64,000 nt of DNA from Acidobacteriota bacterium (GTDB lineage: Bacteria > Acidobacteriota > Blastocatellia > Pyrinomonadales > Pyrinomonadaceae): contig JADJOS010000004.1 of NCBI GenBank assembly GCA_016713675.1, positions 62,001 to 126,000 on the forward strand. The letters run 5' to 3'. How positions within the stretch are numbered: position 1 is the first letter of the stretch; each line of letters opens with the position of its first letter. Under the pieces are notes generated by a model. It was not told the DNA's origin. It saw only the letters and a list, made by a program, of their open reading frames with translations, and made no database searches. The position numbers and the translations under genes are program-made. Positions 9,442 through 19,211 of the stretch are shown one piece after another.

Positions 9442-10166
9442 ATAGAACAGAATCCAAATTGGGGCTTTTTTCGACGATCAAACAGTCGGTGGTTCGCACT
9501 CAATACTCTGGCCTACTGGTAGTCGTTTGCGTGGTCGGCGTCTACGGATTTGTCAGAATATTGATGCCGCAGAGCGAAACGGCCCAGGTTCGATTTGTTG
9601 AAACTCGTGGGCTTGAATCTGAAAAAGAGTCTTCGCCGACCGGACCGCAGACCGAAGACCCGTTCTCCGGCCTCGAGTATGATAATGCGGTAAGACTCAG
9701 AGAAACGTCGGCCTTGGGAATGGCGATCTCGTTGTCTGTGTTGTCGCTGAATGCTCAGAACGGAAGACTCCCAGAGAATGTCGATCGGATAATTCGCCAC
9801 GTTAATGCCGCCCGACTACTGCCGCCCGGGGTTCAATCAAATTCAGCAACTATTACTTCAGAGCGAAGCACGTTTCATATCGTATATCGACGCGAACCCT
9901 TTTCATTTGAAGTACTGGCCGTACCAAAATCCGATCTAGGCTCACAATTACTTTTTAGATTTCCGCTCCCTCAAAGCGAACCCAATACGGTTCTGTATTT
10001 TGAAGCGCTCCGCGATAGACCCTTTCCGGCAGCTCTTTCAACGGTTGAACAATTGAGTGCGTCAGGCTGGAGGATACGGCATTGGCGAGGTGATGTATTG
10101 TCCATCACTTCGGCAACATATGATTCGCTGAAAGAACAGAGTGACTATCTTCGTAACACACGGTAA
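9438..10166 (+). CDS. Single-span membrane protein of the T4SS operon, unknown function
   Basis: A 242-residue protein with one hydrophobic segment at about residues 24-44 and a soluble, probably periplasmic, remainder. I do not recognise the family. The start at 9438 overlaps the stop of the AAA+ gene (ATGA); a start 27 bases earlier would give a non-hydrophobic extension inside the upstream gene. It lies 11 bases before virD4. Tight coupling on both sides suggests a dedicated structural or regulatory role in this conjugation system. Confidence 0.7.
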   Translation: MNRTESKLGLFSTIKQSVVRTQYSGLLVVVCVVGVYGFVRILMPQSETAQVRFVETRGLESEKESSPTGPQTEDPFSGLEYDNAVRLRETSALGMAISLSVLSLNAQNGRLPENVDRIIRHVNAARLLPPGVQSNSATITSERSTFHIVYRREPFSFEVLAVPKSDLGSQLLFRFPLPQSEPNTVLYFEALRDRPFPAALSTVEQLSASGWRIRHWRGDVLSITSATYDSLKEQSDYLRNTR

Positions 10167-10177
10167 CCGATAAAGCT

Positions 10178-12196
10178 ATGTTTTCGCGTGAATGGATTGA
10201 GAAATTTGACGCTTCCTACGGTATTCCAAGGAAAGCAAATGAGCAGTATCTGCCATCGTATCAAGCGTTTTGGCAGTGGTCGGCTGACATTGGCATGTGC
10301 GTTTTCTTCGTTGCTTTGGGATTACTCGGTTCAATAGTCTGCTTGTTTGCGGGATATCTTTTAGACGTTTATGGTCTGATAACTTTGGTCTTTTGGGCGA
10401 TGGCTCTGATCTGTCTTGCGGGTTCGCTTGTAGATTCCTATTCACTAATGTGGGCGTACCGCGTTCGGCGTATGAGTACCGCCCATGGCTCAGCGCGGTG
10501 GGCGAAGGCATCCGATCTGATTCGCTGCGGTCTGATGAATCGGATTAGAGGATTGCCACTACCTGCAAATGCGCTTCCTCTCGCAAAAGCGTTTTGGGGT
10601 CGCGATGTATTTCTTCCCGCAAGTCAGTGGCTTCGCCACTTTGTTATGTTCGGCCCGACCGGTTCCGGTAAATCAAAGACTTTTTTCATGTCCATGATCC
10701 GGGCGATCCTCAACAAGTCATCTTGTCTGGTCTACGATCCTAAAGGCGAGCTTTTCGCCCAGACTGCCCGTTCCGCCGAAACGATCTATCGTTTGGACCT
10801 CAACGATCCGACAAAAAGCGATCGGTGGAACTTCATTCCAAAATGTCGAAACGATCCTGCGTTTGCGTGTCAGATTGCCGGGATGATGCTCGGTATAGAA
10901 GGCCGACGCCGGACGAATGCCGACCCTTTCTGGGGTGATGCCGAACAGATAGCTTTGACGGCAATTTTGCTTCACATCGCGGAAGTTTACCGTGAGAAAG
11001 CTATCCCAGCGTTCGCGGCCGACTTTCTACTCTTCCTGAGCGGCGACGGCGATCAGGCTTTCAACGATGCGATGATGAATTCCCCAAGCCTCTACGCGAA
11101 ACAAGCGTATTTGGCTTTTCGCCAGGCACCGGTTCAGACTCGCGGATCCATTTTGATAGGTTTGTACAACAAGCTTCGACCGTTCACACTTGCACCTGCT
11201 CGGATGGTGATGATGCCGCCAACCAAAGACGAAGCGGCACTTGGTTGCCGCTCGATAAACTTCGCAGACCTTCGCAAACCCGGTACAGCAATTTACCTTG
11301 TCGTCTCGGAAGGGGCCGCCGACGTCTATAAAGAGTTTATCGCTACCTTCATCGGACAGGCCGTTATGGAAATGAGGCTCGATGGTGTAAATGAACCAGA
11401 GCATCCGTGCTTCGTTCTCATAGACGAGGCTTACCAGTTGAATGTATCGGAGGTTAAGAGAATATCAGGTATCGGACGTGGACGTGGTGTTGGACTCGGT
11501 CTCGGATATCAGGACTTACCTCAAATGTACGACCAATACGGTCGTGAGCAGGCGAATGCGATACTCGGCACCATAATGACCAAGATCTTTCTGCCTGGCC
11601 TTGACGATGTGACTGCCGAGTACGCCTCAAAGCAGCTGGGCGAAACGACGATCTTCTCAAAAACATTTCAGGACTTTCCGGGAAAGAAACAGGACAACAC
11701 CAGATACGCGGAGCAAAAGCGTGCCCTCATGCTGCCGAATGAGATTCGACAAACAGCAGCTCATTCCGAAGTGTTGATTATCAGCGACACCGCCCCGCCG
11801 ATCCGCGCTGCATACCCGCCTTTTGCGGTTCATAAAAACACTTATTCCGCCGCGACCAAAGGCACACCCCGCGAAATCCACCTTGGAGATATTGATCCTC
11901 AATTCTCGTTTACAGACTCGGGCCATGCTAACGAGGCTGCCGAACATGACAAGGCAGCTCTCAAAGAAGTTATCTCATCTGAGGTCGATCGAATCTGTTC
12001 GAACGAACGTCTTTCAGAACTGGCTTTTCCATCTGCAGAAGAGCCAGCACTTGACTCGCTGGAACATCAATTAGACGGCGAATCGGCGAAAAAGGATCCA
12101 GTTTACAACGCTCTCAACAACCTTCCTGTCGAGGTGGGATACTTTTCCGCCCAAGGCAATAGAGGTTCTTTGGTGATTGAACACGCATCGATCTAA
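10178..12196 (+). CDS. virD4: VirD4/TraG type IV coupling protein
   Basis: A 672-residue ATPase that links the relaxase-DNA complex to the secretion channel. Two N-terminal membrane segments lie at about residues 35-60 and 62-88. Walker A G-P-T-G-S-G-K-S is near residue 160, the V-Y-D-P-K-G-E-L motif typical of TraG/VirD4 is near 185, and Walker B V-L-I-D-E-A is near 415. Length and motif spacing match the family. It follows the T4SS core genes in one operon and is intact. Confidence 0.93.
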   Translation: MFSREWIEKFDASYGIPRKANEQYLPSYQAFWQWSADIGMCVFFVALGLLGSIVCLFAGYLLDVYGLITLVFWAMALICLAGSLVDSYSLMWAYRVRRMSTAHGSARWAKASDLIRCGLMNRIRGLPLPANALPLAKAFWGRDVFLPASQWLRHFVMFGPTGSGKSKTFFMSMIRAILNKSSCLVYDPKGELFAQTARSAETIYRLDLNDPTKSDRWNFIPKCRNDPAFACQIAGMMLGIEGRRRTNADPFWGDAEQIALTAILLHIAEVYREKAIPAFAADFLLFLSGDGDQAFNDAMMNSPSLYAKQAYLAFRQAPVQTRGSILIGLYNKLRPFTLAPARMVMMPPTKDEAALGCRSINFADLRKPGTAIYLVVSEGAADVYKEFIATFIGQAVMEMRLDGVNEPEHPCFVLIDEAYQLNVSEVKRISGIGRGRGVGLGLGYQDLPQMYDQYGREQANAILGTIMTKIFLPGLDDVTAEYASKQLGETTIFSKTFQDFPGKKQDNTRYAEQKRALMLPNEIRQTAAHSEVLIISDTAPPIRAAYPPFAVHKNTYSAATKGTPREIHLGDIDPQFSFTDSGHANEAAEHDKAALKEVISSEVDRICSNERLSELAFPSAEEPALDSLEHQLDGESAKKDPVYNALNNLPVEVGYFSAQGNRGSLVIEHASI

Positions 12197-12201
12197 AACG
12201 C

Positions 12202-12726
12202 ATGCTAAATAGACTCAAGATCTCGCTCATCCTAGCCCCGCTGGCCCTCACAATTTTGATCGGCGTCTATGTCTACTCCCTTTGGTCGCAGGAACGAAAG
12301 CGAAGCTCAGAAATCCCCGTTGACGCAACCGCATCGATGAACAGAGATCTGGTGAAGTTCCACCAAAAACGCGGTTCGTTCCCCGCAACGCTGAAAGATC
12401 TCGAAGGCGTCGTCTGGGAAAAGAAGGATCGAAATTTTGTTTCGGAAGGACATTCAATGATTCACAGAAATTACTTCTATCTTTACTCAAGAATTGACCA
12501 AAATCGGTTCACTCTCTGGGCCATCCCAATCGGCAAAGAGCGTGAGGAGGCATCAACATTATTTTTAGTAGGAACGCCTATGAAAAAAAGAACATGGAAA
12601 GGAGCCGCTCTCACTGTAGAAGATGTCGGCAAACTACCCCGGTTGTTACCGATCGAACAGGATCTGGCTCTTAGAGGAATGGTTGAGCAGGTAGATCACA
12701 AAGCGGTGTACTCGAATTCGAAGTAA
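12202..12726 (+). CDS. Small membrane-anchored protein, unknown function
   Basis: A 174-residue protein with an N-terminal membrane anchor (about residues 7-27) and a soluble domain starting with a helical F-H-Q-K-R-G-S-F-P segment. The anchor plus the G-x-F-P pattern loosely recalls type II pseudopilin-like proteins, but there is no clear prepilin cleavage motif. It starts five bases after virD4 and ends the rightward operon. The next gene has its own control region. Function cannot be assigned. Confidence 0.6.
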   Translation: MLNRLKISLILAPLALTILIGVYVYSLWSQERKRSSEIPVDATASMNRDLVKFHQKRGSFPATLKDLEGVVWEKKDRNFVSEGHSMIHRNYFYLYSRIDQNRFTLWAIPIGKEREEASTLFLVGTPMKKRTWKGAALTVEDVGKLPRLLPIEQDLALRGMVEQVDHKAVYSNSK

Positions 12727-12741
12727 AGTATTTCTTTGCGA

Positions 12742-12764
12742 AAAGTACCGAAAAGTGGTACTTT
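12742..12764. promoter_or_regulatory. Palindromic operator upstream of the AbiE pair
   Basis: A perfect inverted repeat with 8-base arms, AAAGTACC and GGTACTTT, separated by seven bases, ends 18 bases before the AbiEi start. AbiEi-type antitoxins are known to bind inverted repeats in their own promoter and repress the operon. The site is therefore a good candidate for autoregulation. The arms are seen directly; the binding protein is inferred. Confidence 0.65.
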
Positions 12765-12782
12765 GTGCAAAGGATTACTTTC

Positions 12783-13601
12783 ATGAGATCACAAAGTTCG
12801 CAACTTAGAGTCGAAGAATGGGTAGATAAGGAAATTGCTTACGGCCGGAGCGCTTTCTCTCTGGATCGAGTTGAGAGTGAGCTGCCGCAGTATTCTGAAA
12901 CCGCGATCAAACGTTCTCTGAACCGATTATCACGAAAGGGCACCATAATTTCCGCCCACAAGGGCTATTACGTTATTGTCACGCCTCAATACTCTTCACG
13001 CGGGATTCTTCCTCCGGCACTATTCATTGACGGACTAATGCGTTTCTTGGAGCGTTCATATTACGTTGGCCTTTTAAACGCTGCTGCATTTTACGGCGCG
13101 GCACACCAGGTGCCTCAAGAGTTCTTTGTTTTCACGAGTTTTCCGCCCATGAGGCCGACCGTGAAGAAGGGGATAAAGGTAAATTACATAACCAGAAAAG
13201 AGATCCCAGATGACCTTCTCGAAAACCGAAAGACCGAAACTGGAGTTGTTAAGATTTCCTCGCCAGAACTTACCGCTGCCGATTTGGTGCAGCACCATAA
13301 AAGAGTCGGCGGTTTGAACCGAGTAGTTGAAGTGCTCTCAGAGCTGACCGAAGCGATCCGTATCGAGAAACTAAACAACGAGTTTATTCAGTTCGTTCCA
13401 ACTGCCGTAATTCAGCGGCTCGGTTATCTGCTCGAAACAGCAACAGGTGCAGAGTCACTCGCCGACGGGCTGTATAAAGCCGCGGCGTTAAATGTCGAAA
13501 AGTTCTTTCCTGTGCCATTAAGTACAACAAAAAGGAAACGTGGATTTCCGGTTGAAACGAGATGGAATGTAGTTGTAAATGAAACGATAGATACCGAATA
13601 G
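12783..13601 (+). CDS. abiEi: AbiEi-type antitoxin / transcriptional repressor
   Basis: A 272-residue protein with an N-terminal winged-helix segment (about residues 1-60) and a C-terminal domain containing the S-S-P-E-L-T-A-A-D-L-V motif near residue 155, characteristic of AbiEi. It neutralises the cognate AbiEii nucleotidyltransferase and represses the operon. The ATG at 12783 follows an AAAGGA ribosome site at the right distance; an upstream GTG at 12765 is possible but abuts the operator. Its stop overlaps the toxin's GTG start (TAGTG), so the pair is coupled. It may stabilise the ICE or block phage. Confidence 0.85.
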   Translation: MRSQSSQLRVEEWVDKEIAYGRSAFSLDRVESELPQYSETAIKRSLNRLSRKGTIISAHKGYYVIVTPQYSSRGILPPALFIDGLMRFLERSYYVGLLNAAAFYGAAHQVPQEFFVFTSFPPMRPTVKKGIKVNYITRKEIPDDLLENRKTETGVVKISSPELTAADLVQHHKRVGGLNRVVEVLSELTEAIRIEKLNNEFIQFVPTAVIQRLGYLLETATGAESLADGLYKAAALNVEKFFPVPLSTTKRKRGFPVETRWNVVVNETIDTE

Positions 13602-14389
13602 TGATTCCTACCGCATATATCACCCAATGGGCCAATTTCGTCCCATGGCAGACGAATGAACAGGTCGAGCAGGACCTTGTGATCACGCGCGCCATTGTGG
13701 AAATCTTTTCGGATGATTTCCTACGCGAACGCCTGGCGTTTCGCGGCGGGACCGCTCTTCATAAACTCTACTTGAATCCGCAACCTCGGTATTCCGAAGA
13801 TATCGATCTCGTTCAGATCAAACCTGAACCAATTAAAGAAACGCTCGCCCGCCTTCAAAGCAGGCTTGAATTCGTCGGTCCGGCATCTGTGGCTCAGAAG
13901 AAAGACAATAATACTCTGCGTTTTCGATTCGAATCGGAAATACCTCCGGTCCAACCTTTGAAACTAAAAGTCGAAATAAACTGCCGCGAACATTTTAACG
14001 TGATGGGCTTGCAGGAGTTTCCCTTTGCAACGGAATCTGACTGGTTTAGCGGAAGTACCGATATTGTCACGTACAGGATCGAAGAGCTTCTCGGAACAAA
14101 GCTTAGGGCTCTGTATCAGCGTCGCAAAGGGCGCGACCTCTACGATCTTTACAAGGCGTATCAAGAGCAACGGCCAGATTCTCAACAGATCATTGAAGTT
14201 TATCGAAAGTATATCGCTTTTTCCGTAGACAATCCGCCAACAAGAAAACAGTTTCTCCGGAACCTCGAAACCAAGATGCAGGACAACGAGTTCCTCGGCG
14301 ACACACGTGCGTTGTTGAGACCAACGGAACAGTATGATGCTAATGAGGCATTTAATTTCATAAAGGATGAACTTGTTGAAAAGCTCTAG
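13601..14389 (+). CDS. abiEii: AbiEii-type nucleotidyltransferase toxin
   Basis: A 262-residue protein with the nucleotidyltransferase signature R-G-G-T-A-L near residue 50, followed by the S-E-D-I-D-L aspartate motif near residue 66, and the R-K-G-R-D-L-Y-D-L stretch near 180 typical of AbiEii/DUF1814. These toxins block growth by nucleotide transfer, as shown for relatives acting on tRNA acceptor ends. The start is a GTG overlapping the antitoxin stop. All catalytic positions I can recognise are present, so it looks functional. It ends 41 bases before a convergent gene. Confidence 0.88.
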   Translation: MIPTAYITQWANFVPWQTNEQVEQDLVITRAIVEIFSDDFLRERLAFRGGTALHKLYLNPQPRYSEDIDLVQIKPEPIKETLARLQSRLEFVGPASVAQKKDNNTLRFRFESEIPPVQPLKLKVEINCREHFNVMGLQEFPFATESDWFSGSTDIVTYRIEELLGTKLRALYQRRKGRDLYDLYKAYQEQRPDSQQIIEVYRKYIAFSVDNPPTRKQFLRNLETKMQDNEFLGDTRALLRPTEQYDANEAFNFIKDELVEKL

Positions 14390-14430
14390 GCTTCTGGTTT
14401 GCCGATCGAATAAATCGAGGGGCACTTAGA

Positions 14431-16716
14431 CTACCGAACACGCTGGGACGTAGTTTGAAAATGGTCATCCCGACTTCGAACGCCTGCGGACACCGACTGC
14501 GTGGAGAATGGAAAACGATCTTTGGATAGCTCCTTGTCATTATATTGATTAACAATGCTGCTGAGTTCGGAAGTCAGCAATTGTCTCGCGTCGTTATTCG
14601 CACTTCTTGCTCCAACTAAACTCAAATGATCGTCCAGGATCATATTGGTTCGTTCCTCAACAAACTTCGGATCGGCGTTTGCGAGTGACAATTCGAGCAG
14701 CTCGGTTTTCAGCGCTGCTTGAAGCTTGCCTGGTTGGAGATCGGGCGTGGATTGGTTAGTTCCGTCGATGACGGGACCTTTCGATTCCTGGGCGGTCAGT
14801 CTGACTGTTGTTTCTAGCTTTTCCTTCTGCTCGGTGGCCACTTGATAAACGAAATCCCTCTCCGCAGGCGGCAGTTTGCTGTAAAGTTCACTGTGGTCGA
14901 AGTTGTTTTTGAAGCGGAGTTCCTCATTCGGGGTCTTGAGACTCTGTAGAAAATGCTTTGTTGCTGATAAGGAATCGTTCAGGTACTTTCTTTCCATTCG
15001 AGATTCCAGACTTTCGATTAATTGTTGGGCCTCTGGGCTGCGTGCGATCTCGCCTCTTTTCAAAGCCTCAGTTCTTGCTTTTGTTGTCTCGCGGTCACCC
15101 GCATAGTTTAGTTTCGCGACGATCATTTCGGATGTGTAATGCCGGGGCGACTGCTCGGTAAACAACATTTGCATCTCCTTCTGTGTCAGAGCCGGAAGGT
15201 TCTTAGTATCTCGATTCTCGGCATTCTGTGGCCTCTGAAGCCCAACAGAGGCATTTTCAATCCGTATCCTTGATGACGCTTCGATAACTTCCTCACGCGA
15301 CTGACAGCGATCTAACATCTGTGCGTAGTCTCGATACCGTTCGTTGAAATGTCGAAGTCTCGTTTCAGGTTGATTTAGCTGGTACTCAAGATATGCGGAT
15401 GCGATTCGCAGGTCCTCGTAATTTAGCTCCTTTCCTTTCACATCGTTCTCGATCGGCTTATCAGCTTTTGCCCTAAAAAGTTTTAGAATTATGGAGGGCG
15501 AAATGCCATTTTCCAGGGCATCGTCCAGTGCCGGAAATTTGACCTCAGCCCAGTGCTTCATCTCTTCTGCGGAGATTTCGGAAGCGAGCAAGTTTAGATG
15601 TGTACTCTCAAGTTCGATGCGCTCAAACCCGAGAGTACTATTAACGTGTTCAGAATCTCGTTCCGTTGCAAGATGCTCGAAGGTCTCACTAGGTTCTTCG
15701 ACCGATCCTCGAAATTGATGTTCTGTATCGTGGAGATCAGGCTCGAGAAGCGGCTCATACTGGATCGAACGGTCAGTTGGTTCGAGCTTCTCCATCTCAC
15801 CCGCAACAATTGCGATTTCTGCTAGAGTCCGATCGAATCGCTCTGTCGTCGATTCTGCTTTCGACTGATCGCGATCCCGATCCAAAAACTCTCGTTTCCC
15901 GTCCAGCGCGTCATAGATCCAACGAAAGACCTTTGCCTCGGTCTCTCGATCTGCATTGCTGCCGGCGATGGCTTTTCCATAGTCAAGGATCTGTGGTGCG
16001 ACTTCGCGAGCTTTGTCTGACCCGACCAATGGTTCAAGCCGGATTACTCCGTAGTTAAGAGTTGCGAGTTGGAGCGGTGATTTTAGATCGTGCGACTCCT
16101 TCGGAATTATCAGAACGCCATTCTGAACGGTTCCTCCACGCTCGTATGTGTCACGGAGAAACTGTGATCTGCTGTTCAAGTACGAAGCGTGCTCGCTCCT
16201 GTTGCGGCCATCTGTGTCGTCAAGTTTTGAAAGCTCAAGGTCTGCTCGGCTAACCGAAAGGATCTCGTTGATTGCCCTTTCGGTACGTGGATTCGACGGA
16301 TGAAAGTTTGAATCTTGGGTAAGCGTATGACGTGAGGCTCGATTCAGCTCTTTGACCTCAATTGCCTTCGCAACTTTCTCAATCGCGAGCTTAACAACAT
16401 CTGCGTGACACGTCTGCCCTGCCCGACAGAAACACGTGATCGAAATCGGCTGTCCGTTCCGGAAGGCATCGCCAAGCAAAACCATACCATCCCTCAGTCC
16501 GCCATCATTTTGTTTGTAGCTGTTTCGCAGCCGTTCGGAGTAAGCGAAAAGTGCGGCTTCGCGACCGCTACCCCGTGGTGCAATTTCGTTCCGGTTGGGT
16601 GAAAGAAGCCCCAATTCTGGAGTGCTAATATTCCCGAGATCGAGACTCCTGTTTGGAAGCGTAGACTCTGCTTCATTCAAGCGAGCAATTACCTTATTGC
16701 TCAGATCATATTTCAT
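14431..16716 (-). CDS. Large ICE protein of unknown function downstream of the relaxase
   Basis: A 761-residue, highly charged protein. Near residue 95 it has C-F-C-R-A-G-Q-T-C-H-A, resembling the C-x-C...C-H motif of DUF488-like proteins. Most of the rest is predicted helical and low in hydrophobics, with no membrane span. It is the last gene of the leftward mobilisation operon, 113 bases after the relaxase gene. A cytoplasmic DNA-processing or host-takeover role is possible, but nothing in the sequence proves it. Confidence 0.7.
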   Translation of the reverse strand: MKYDLSNKVIARLNEAESTLPNRSLDLGNISTPELGLLSPNRNEIAPRGSGREAALFAYSERLRNSYKQNDGGLRDGMVLLGDAFRNGQPISITCFCRAGQTCHADVVKLAIEKVAKAIEVKELNRASRHTLTQDSNFHPSNPRTERAINEILSVSRADLELSKLDDTDGRNRSEHASYLNSRSQFLRDTYERGGTVQNGVLIIPKESHDLKSPLQLATLNYGVIRLEPLVGSDKAREVAPQILDYGKAIAGSNADRETEAKVFRWIYDALDGKREFLDRDRDQSKAESTTERFDRTLAEIAIVAGEMEKLEPTDRSIQYEPLLEPDLHDTEHQFRGSVEEPSETFEHLATERDSEHVNSTLGFERIELESTHLNLLASEISAEEMKHWAEVKFPALDDALENGISPSIILKLFRAKADKPIENDVKGKELNYEDLRIASAYLEYQLNQPETRLRHFNERYRDYAQMLDRCQSREEVIEASSRIRIENASVGLQRPQNAENRDTKNLPALTQKEMQMLFTEQSPRHYTSEMIVAKLNYAGDRETTKARTEALKRGEIARSPEAQQLIESLESRMERKYLNDSLSATKHFLQSLKTPNEELRFKNNFDHSELYSKLPPAERDFVYQVATEQKEKLETTVRLTAQESKGPVIDGTNQSTPDLQPGKLQAALKTELLELSLANADPKFVEERTNMILDDHLSLVGARSANNDARQLLTSELSSIVNQYNDKELSKDRFPFSTQSVSAGVRSRDDHFQTTSQRVR

Positions 16717-16829
16717 AACTCGCCCCTCCCCGTTTCGGCTCGTTGGCTAACCGCCCCCGAAGAAATGGCAAATCATGTGCCTAGAAGTTAGCCAACCAAT
16801 TATGGTTTGGCTTTCTATACATTTAGATA

Positions 16830-19211
16830 TCAACCCCGTTCGATTCCGGTCCTAATACCTCGACCAATCGTCACATCTTCCCTCTCGGGCCATCCTCCTT
16901 TTTCATGTGCAGTCGAATCTCGTTCTTCGCCAGACCCTGCTTTTGTTTTGAGCTTGACGACCGATACTAGAAGCTCCCTGAAGTTCGTCCCATCAATTCC
17001 GGCTGAGTGTTTGAGTATCGAGTTCAGGCGCTTTGCTTCCCGGCTGCTCGATGTCGCTGTGATGCGTTTCTCGATCTCAGCGATCTCGCTTGTTGTGAAG
17101 ATAGGCTGGTAGGTGAGATCCGCAGCACTACCCAACAGGGACAGTTGCTTAAACTCCGAAGCCTCTTTGGCCGCATTCAGCGACAGTTCTTTGGCGGCCG
17201 CCACGTCCGCTTTGAGACATCTCTCGCGATCCTTTGCTCGGTCTTCGATCTGGCGTCTTAAGGTTCGATGATCTTTTGTCTCTAACAGTAGATTCAGTGC
17301 TTGGTCAAGAATCGAGCTTTTTCGTGGTAGATCGACATCGTTGAGACTCAGATAACTCATCGAACCGTTCGATTTGTCCTCGATCGCAAATCTGTGAAAA
17401 CGCTTCGAGCTTCGGTAGAAAGCTAGGTCTTCTTTTGTCTTATTCAGTCCGATATTGCAAAGAATTTCTCTTGCCAATGCGCGGCCCACGATCGCGTGAG
17501 AAAGATTCCCGGCTTCGTCGGGGCCGATCTTTCCTTTGGCTCCGTGTTGGCTGGGCACCGCCCCTTGAATCGATGTCCTTTGGAGATTCCAATTGGATGC
17601 GTATTCTTTGGGAAATTTGAGTTTTCTTGAGAGTGTGTCAAGTTCGATGATCTGATCGGCAGAAAACACTGGCTTCACTGTATCGAAGGTGCTGCTTCGA
17701 TCAAGGACTTCACTCAGAACCCCAACAATCTTTTGCTCCTGCCGCATCGATTTGCGCATTTGCAAGGATTGTTCACTCAGAGAACTGTTGACCGAATCAA
17801 ATAGAAAAAATTCCCTTGACTTGGAATTTCGGCTTGAGGGCTTGTTGGTCAGATATTCGATTGCCGAGCGAATGCTTTGAAGAACAGCGCGACCATCGTT
17901 TTTGATATCATTTTGACGAGCTATCATCGCCAAAGAGACTCGATCGTTTCCAACCTTCACCTTTCGGTAATACGCGTTGTCTTTGAAGTCCGAGAGCTGC
18001 CGCTGATGTAGCTGCATCCTCATTTCAGAAACCGCTTTTTGTCCAGCGAGAAGTCCGAGATCAGAAACAGTTCTAGGTGCGATTTCTTTCTTGTTTTCAA
18101 GGTCGGTTCTCACCTGCTCAAGATAGCGAAATTCTCGCACTTTCGTGTTTGCTAGACATTCGCTTTGAATTTCATCGAGTTCTTGCTTATTGAATGCCGG
18201 CGCCGGTACTTTTACTCCCCTTTTTCTGTAGTCGGTTCGGATCTGATTTGCTTCCCCACGAATAGATGCAGTTTCCTCTTTGAGTTTGAAGAATTCCGAT
18301 TCTTCACGGGCGAGTATGCTGTTGGTTATCGCTATGATCTGGCGTGATTGCGGTGTTTTGCTCCAGTCTTCGGAGTTGGTTGCTGATTGCCTCAGCTCCA
18401 AGAGCGAGACTCTTTGCGTTATTGCTTTCTCCGGATCCCTGATCGGAAACTTGAGGCTCTCACGATTTTCGATAAGAAAGGCAATTTTTTCTTCCTTAAA
18501 TTTGAGTTGATATTCGGCAAGAATACCCCGGCGTAGAATCTCTCGTTCGTGAATATTTCCATCGCCCTTTTGAAACTCAATGGCGTCATGTTTTTGTGGA
18601 GCATTTCGATTGTGCTGCTTGTCATTGGCATGTTCCCGTGAAGGTGTCCGTTCCGCAACAAGCTCCTGAAGTTTTTTCTTCGCGGATTCGATCAGAATAC
18701 CGTCGACAATCCGTTTCTCTCCATCGATGATTTCAAAATGCGGAAGCGCCTCCCGCGGAATTTTGTTCAGCGATCTACCCTGAAGATCTTTGGTCAGATA
18801 TTGCTTTTGAATTGCGATATGAACGTGCGGGTTTGCTGTGTTGAGATGAACGGCGCCTGCCCACGCAAGCCGCTCGCTTTGGAGACTCTTTTCTAGCTGT
18901 CCGATGGCAAATCTTGTGACGATTTTTACTTGCCGCTGGCGTTCCTCATCAGTCGAACCAAGTTGTTGAAAATCCTCCCGCCGAAATGAAAGAACAAGAT
19001 GGTGAAGTTCGTTGTTTGAGGGACGGCCTTTGCCGCAATCGGATTTAAGAAAGTTGTTTGCGCTTCTTACGGTAAGGTGTTCGGTAAACTCGTTAAAAAG
19101 TTCACGACCTTTTTCGGGCTCTGCATTCCGGTCGATCTTACTGTGCGCTAGATAATGAATGAGACCGCGAGAACTGCCTCTTTTTGATTGAACGCTGGCA
19201 ATAACTCTCAT
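16830..19211 (-). CDS. mobA: MobA/MobL-type relaxase (MOBP-like)
   Basis: A 793-residue protein. The N-terminal 200 residues form the relaxase: H-Y-L-A-H near residue 20 with a candidate catalytic tyrosine, E-L-H-H-L-V-L-S-F near 68, and the metal-binding N-P-H-V-H-I motif near 132. It would nick oriT, stay covalently bound to the 5' end and be exported through the T4SS. The remaining ~590 residues are helical and charged with no helicase motifs I recognise. Its start overlaps the MobC-like stop (ATGA). The nic-like motif at 20076-20083 fits the MOBP family. Confidence 0.85.
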   Translation of the reverse strand: MRVIASVQSKRGSSRGLIHYLAHSKIDRNAEPEKGRELFNEFTEHLTVRSANNFLKSDCGKGRPSNNELHHLVLSFRREDFQQLGSTDEERQRQVKIVTRFAIGQLEKSLQSERLAWAGAVHLNTANPHVHIAIQKQYLTKDLQGRSLNKIPREALPHFEIIDGEKRIVDGILIESAKKKLQELVAERTPSREHANDKQHNRNAPQKHDAIEFQKGDGNIHEREILRRGILAEYQLKFKEEKIAFLIENRESLKFPIRDPEKAITQRVSLLELRQSATNSEDWSKTPQSRQIIAITNSILAREESEFFKLKEETASIRGEANQIRTDYRKRGVKVPAPAFNKQELDEIQSECLANTKVREFRYLEQVRTDLENKKEIAPRTVSDLGLLAGQKAVSEMRMQLHQRQLSDFKDNAYYRKVKVGNDRVSLAMIARQNDIKNDGRAVLQSIRSAIEYLTNKPSSRNSKSREFFLFDSVNSSLSEQSLQMRKSMRQEQKIVGVLSEVLDRSSTFDTVKPVFSADQIIELDTLSRKLKFPKEYASNWNLQRTSIQGAVPSQHGAKGKIGPDEAGNLSHAIVGRALAREILCNIGLNKTKEDLAFYRSSKRFHRFAIEDKSNGSMSYLSLNDVDLPRKSSILDQALNLLLETKDHRTLRRQIEDRAKDRERCLKADVAAAKELSLNAAKEASEFKQLSLLGSAADLTYQPIFTTSEIAEIEKRITATSSSREAKRLNSILKHSAGIDGTNFRELLVSVVKLKTKAGSGEERDSTAHEKGGWPEREDVTIGRGIRTGIERG

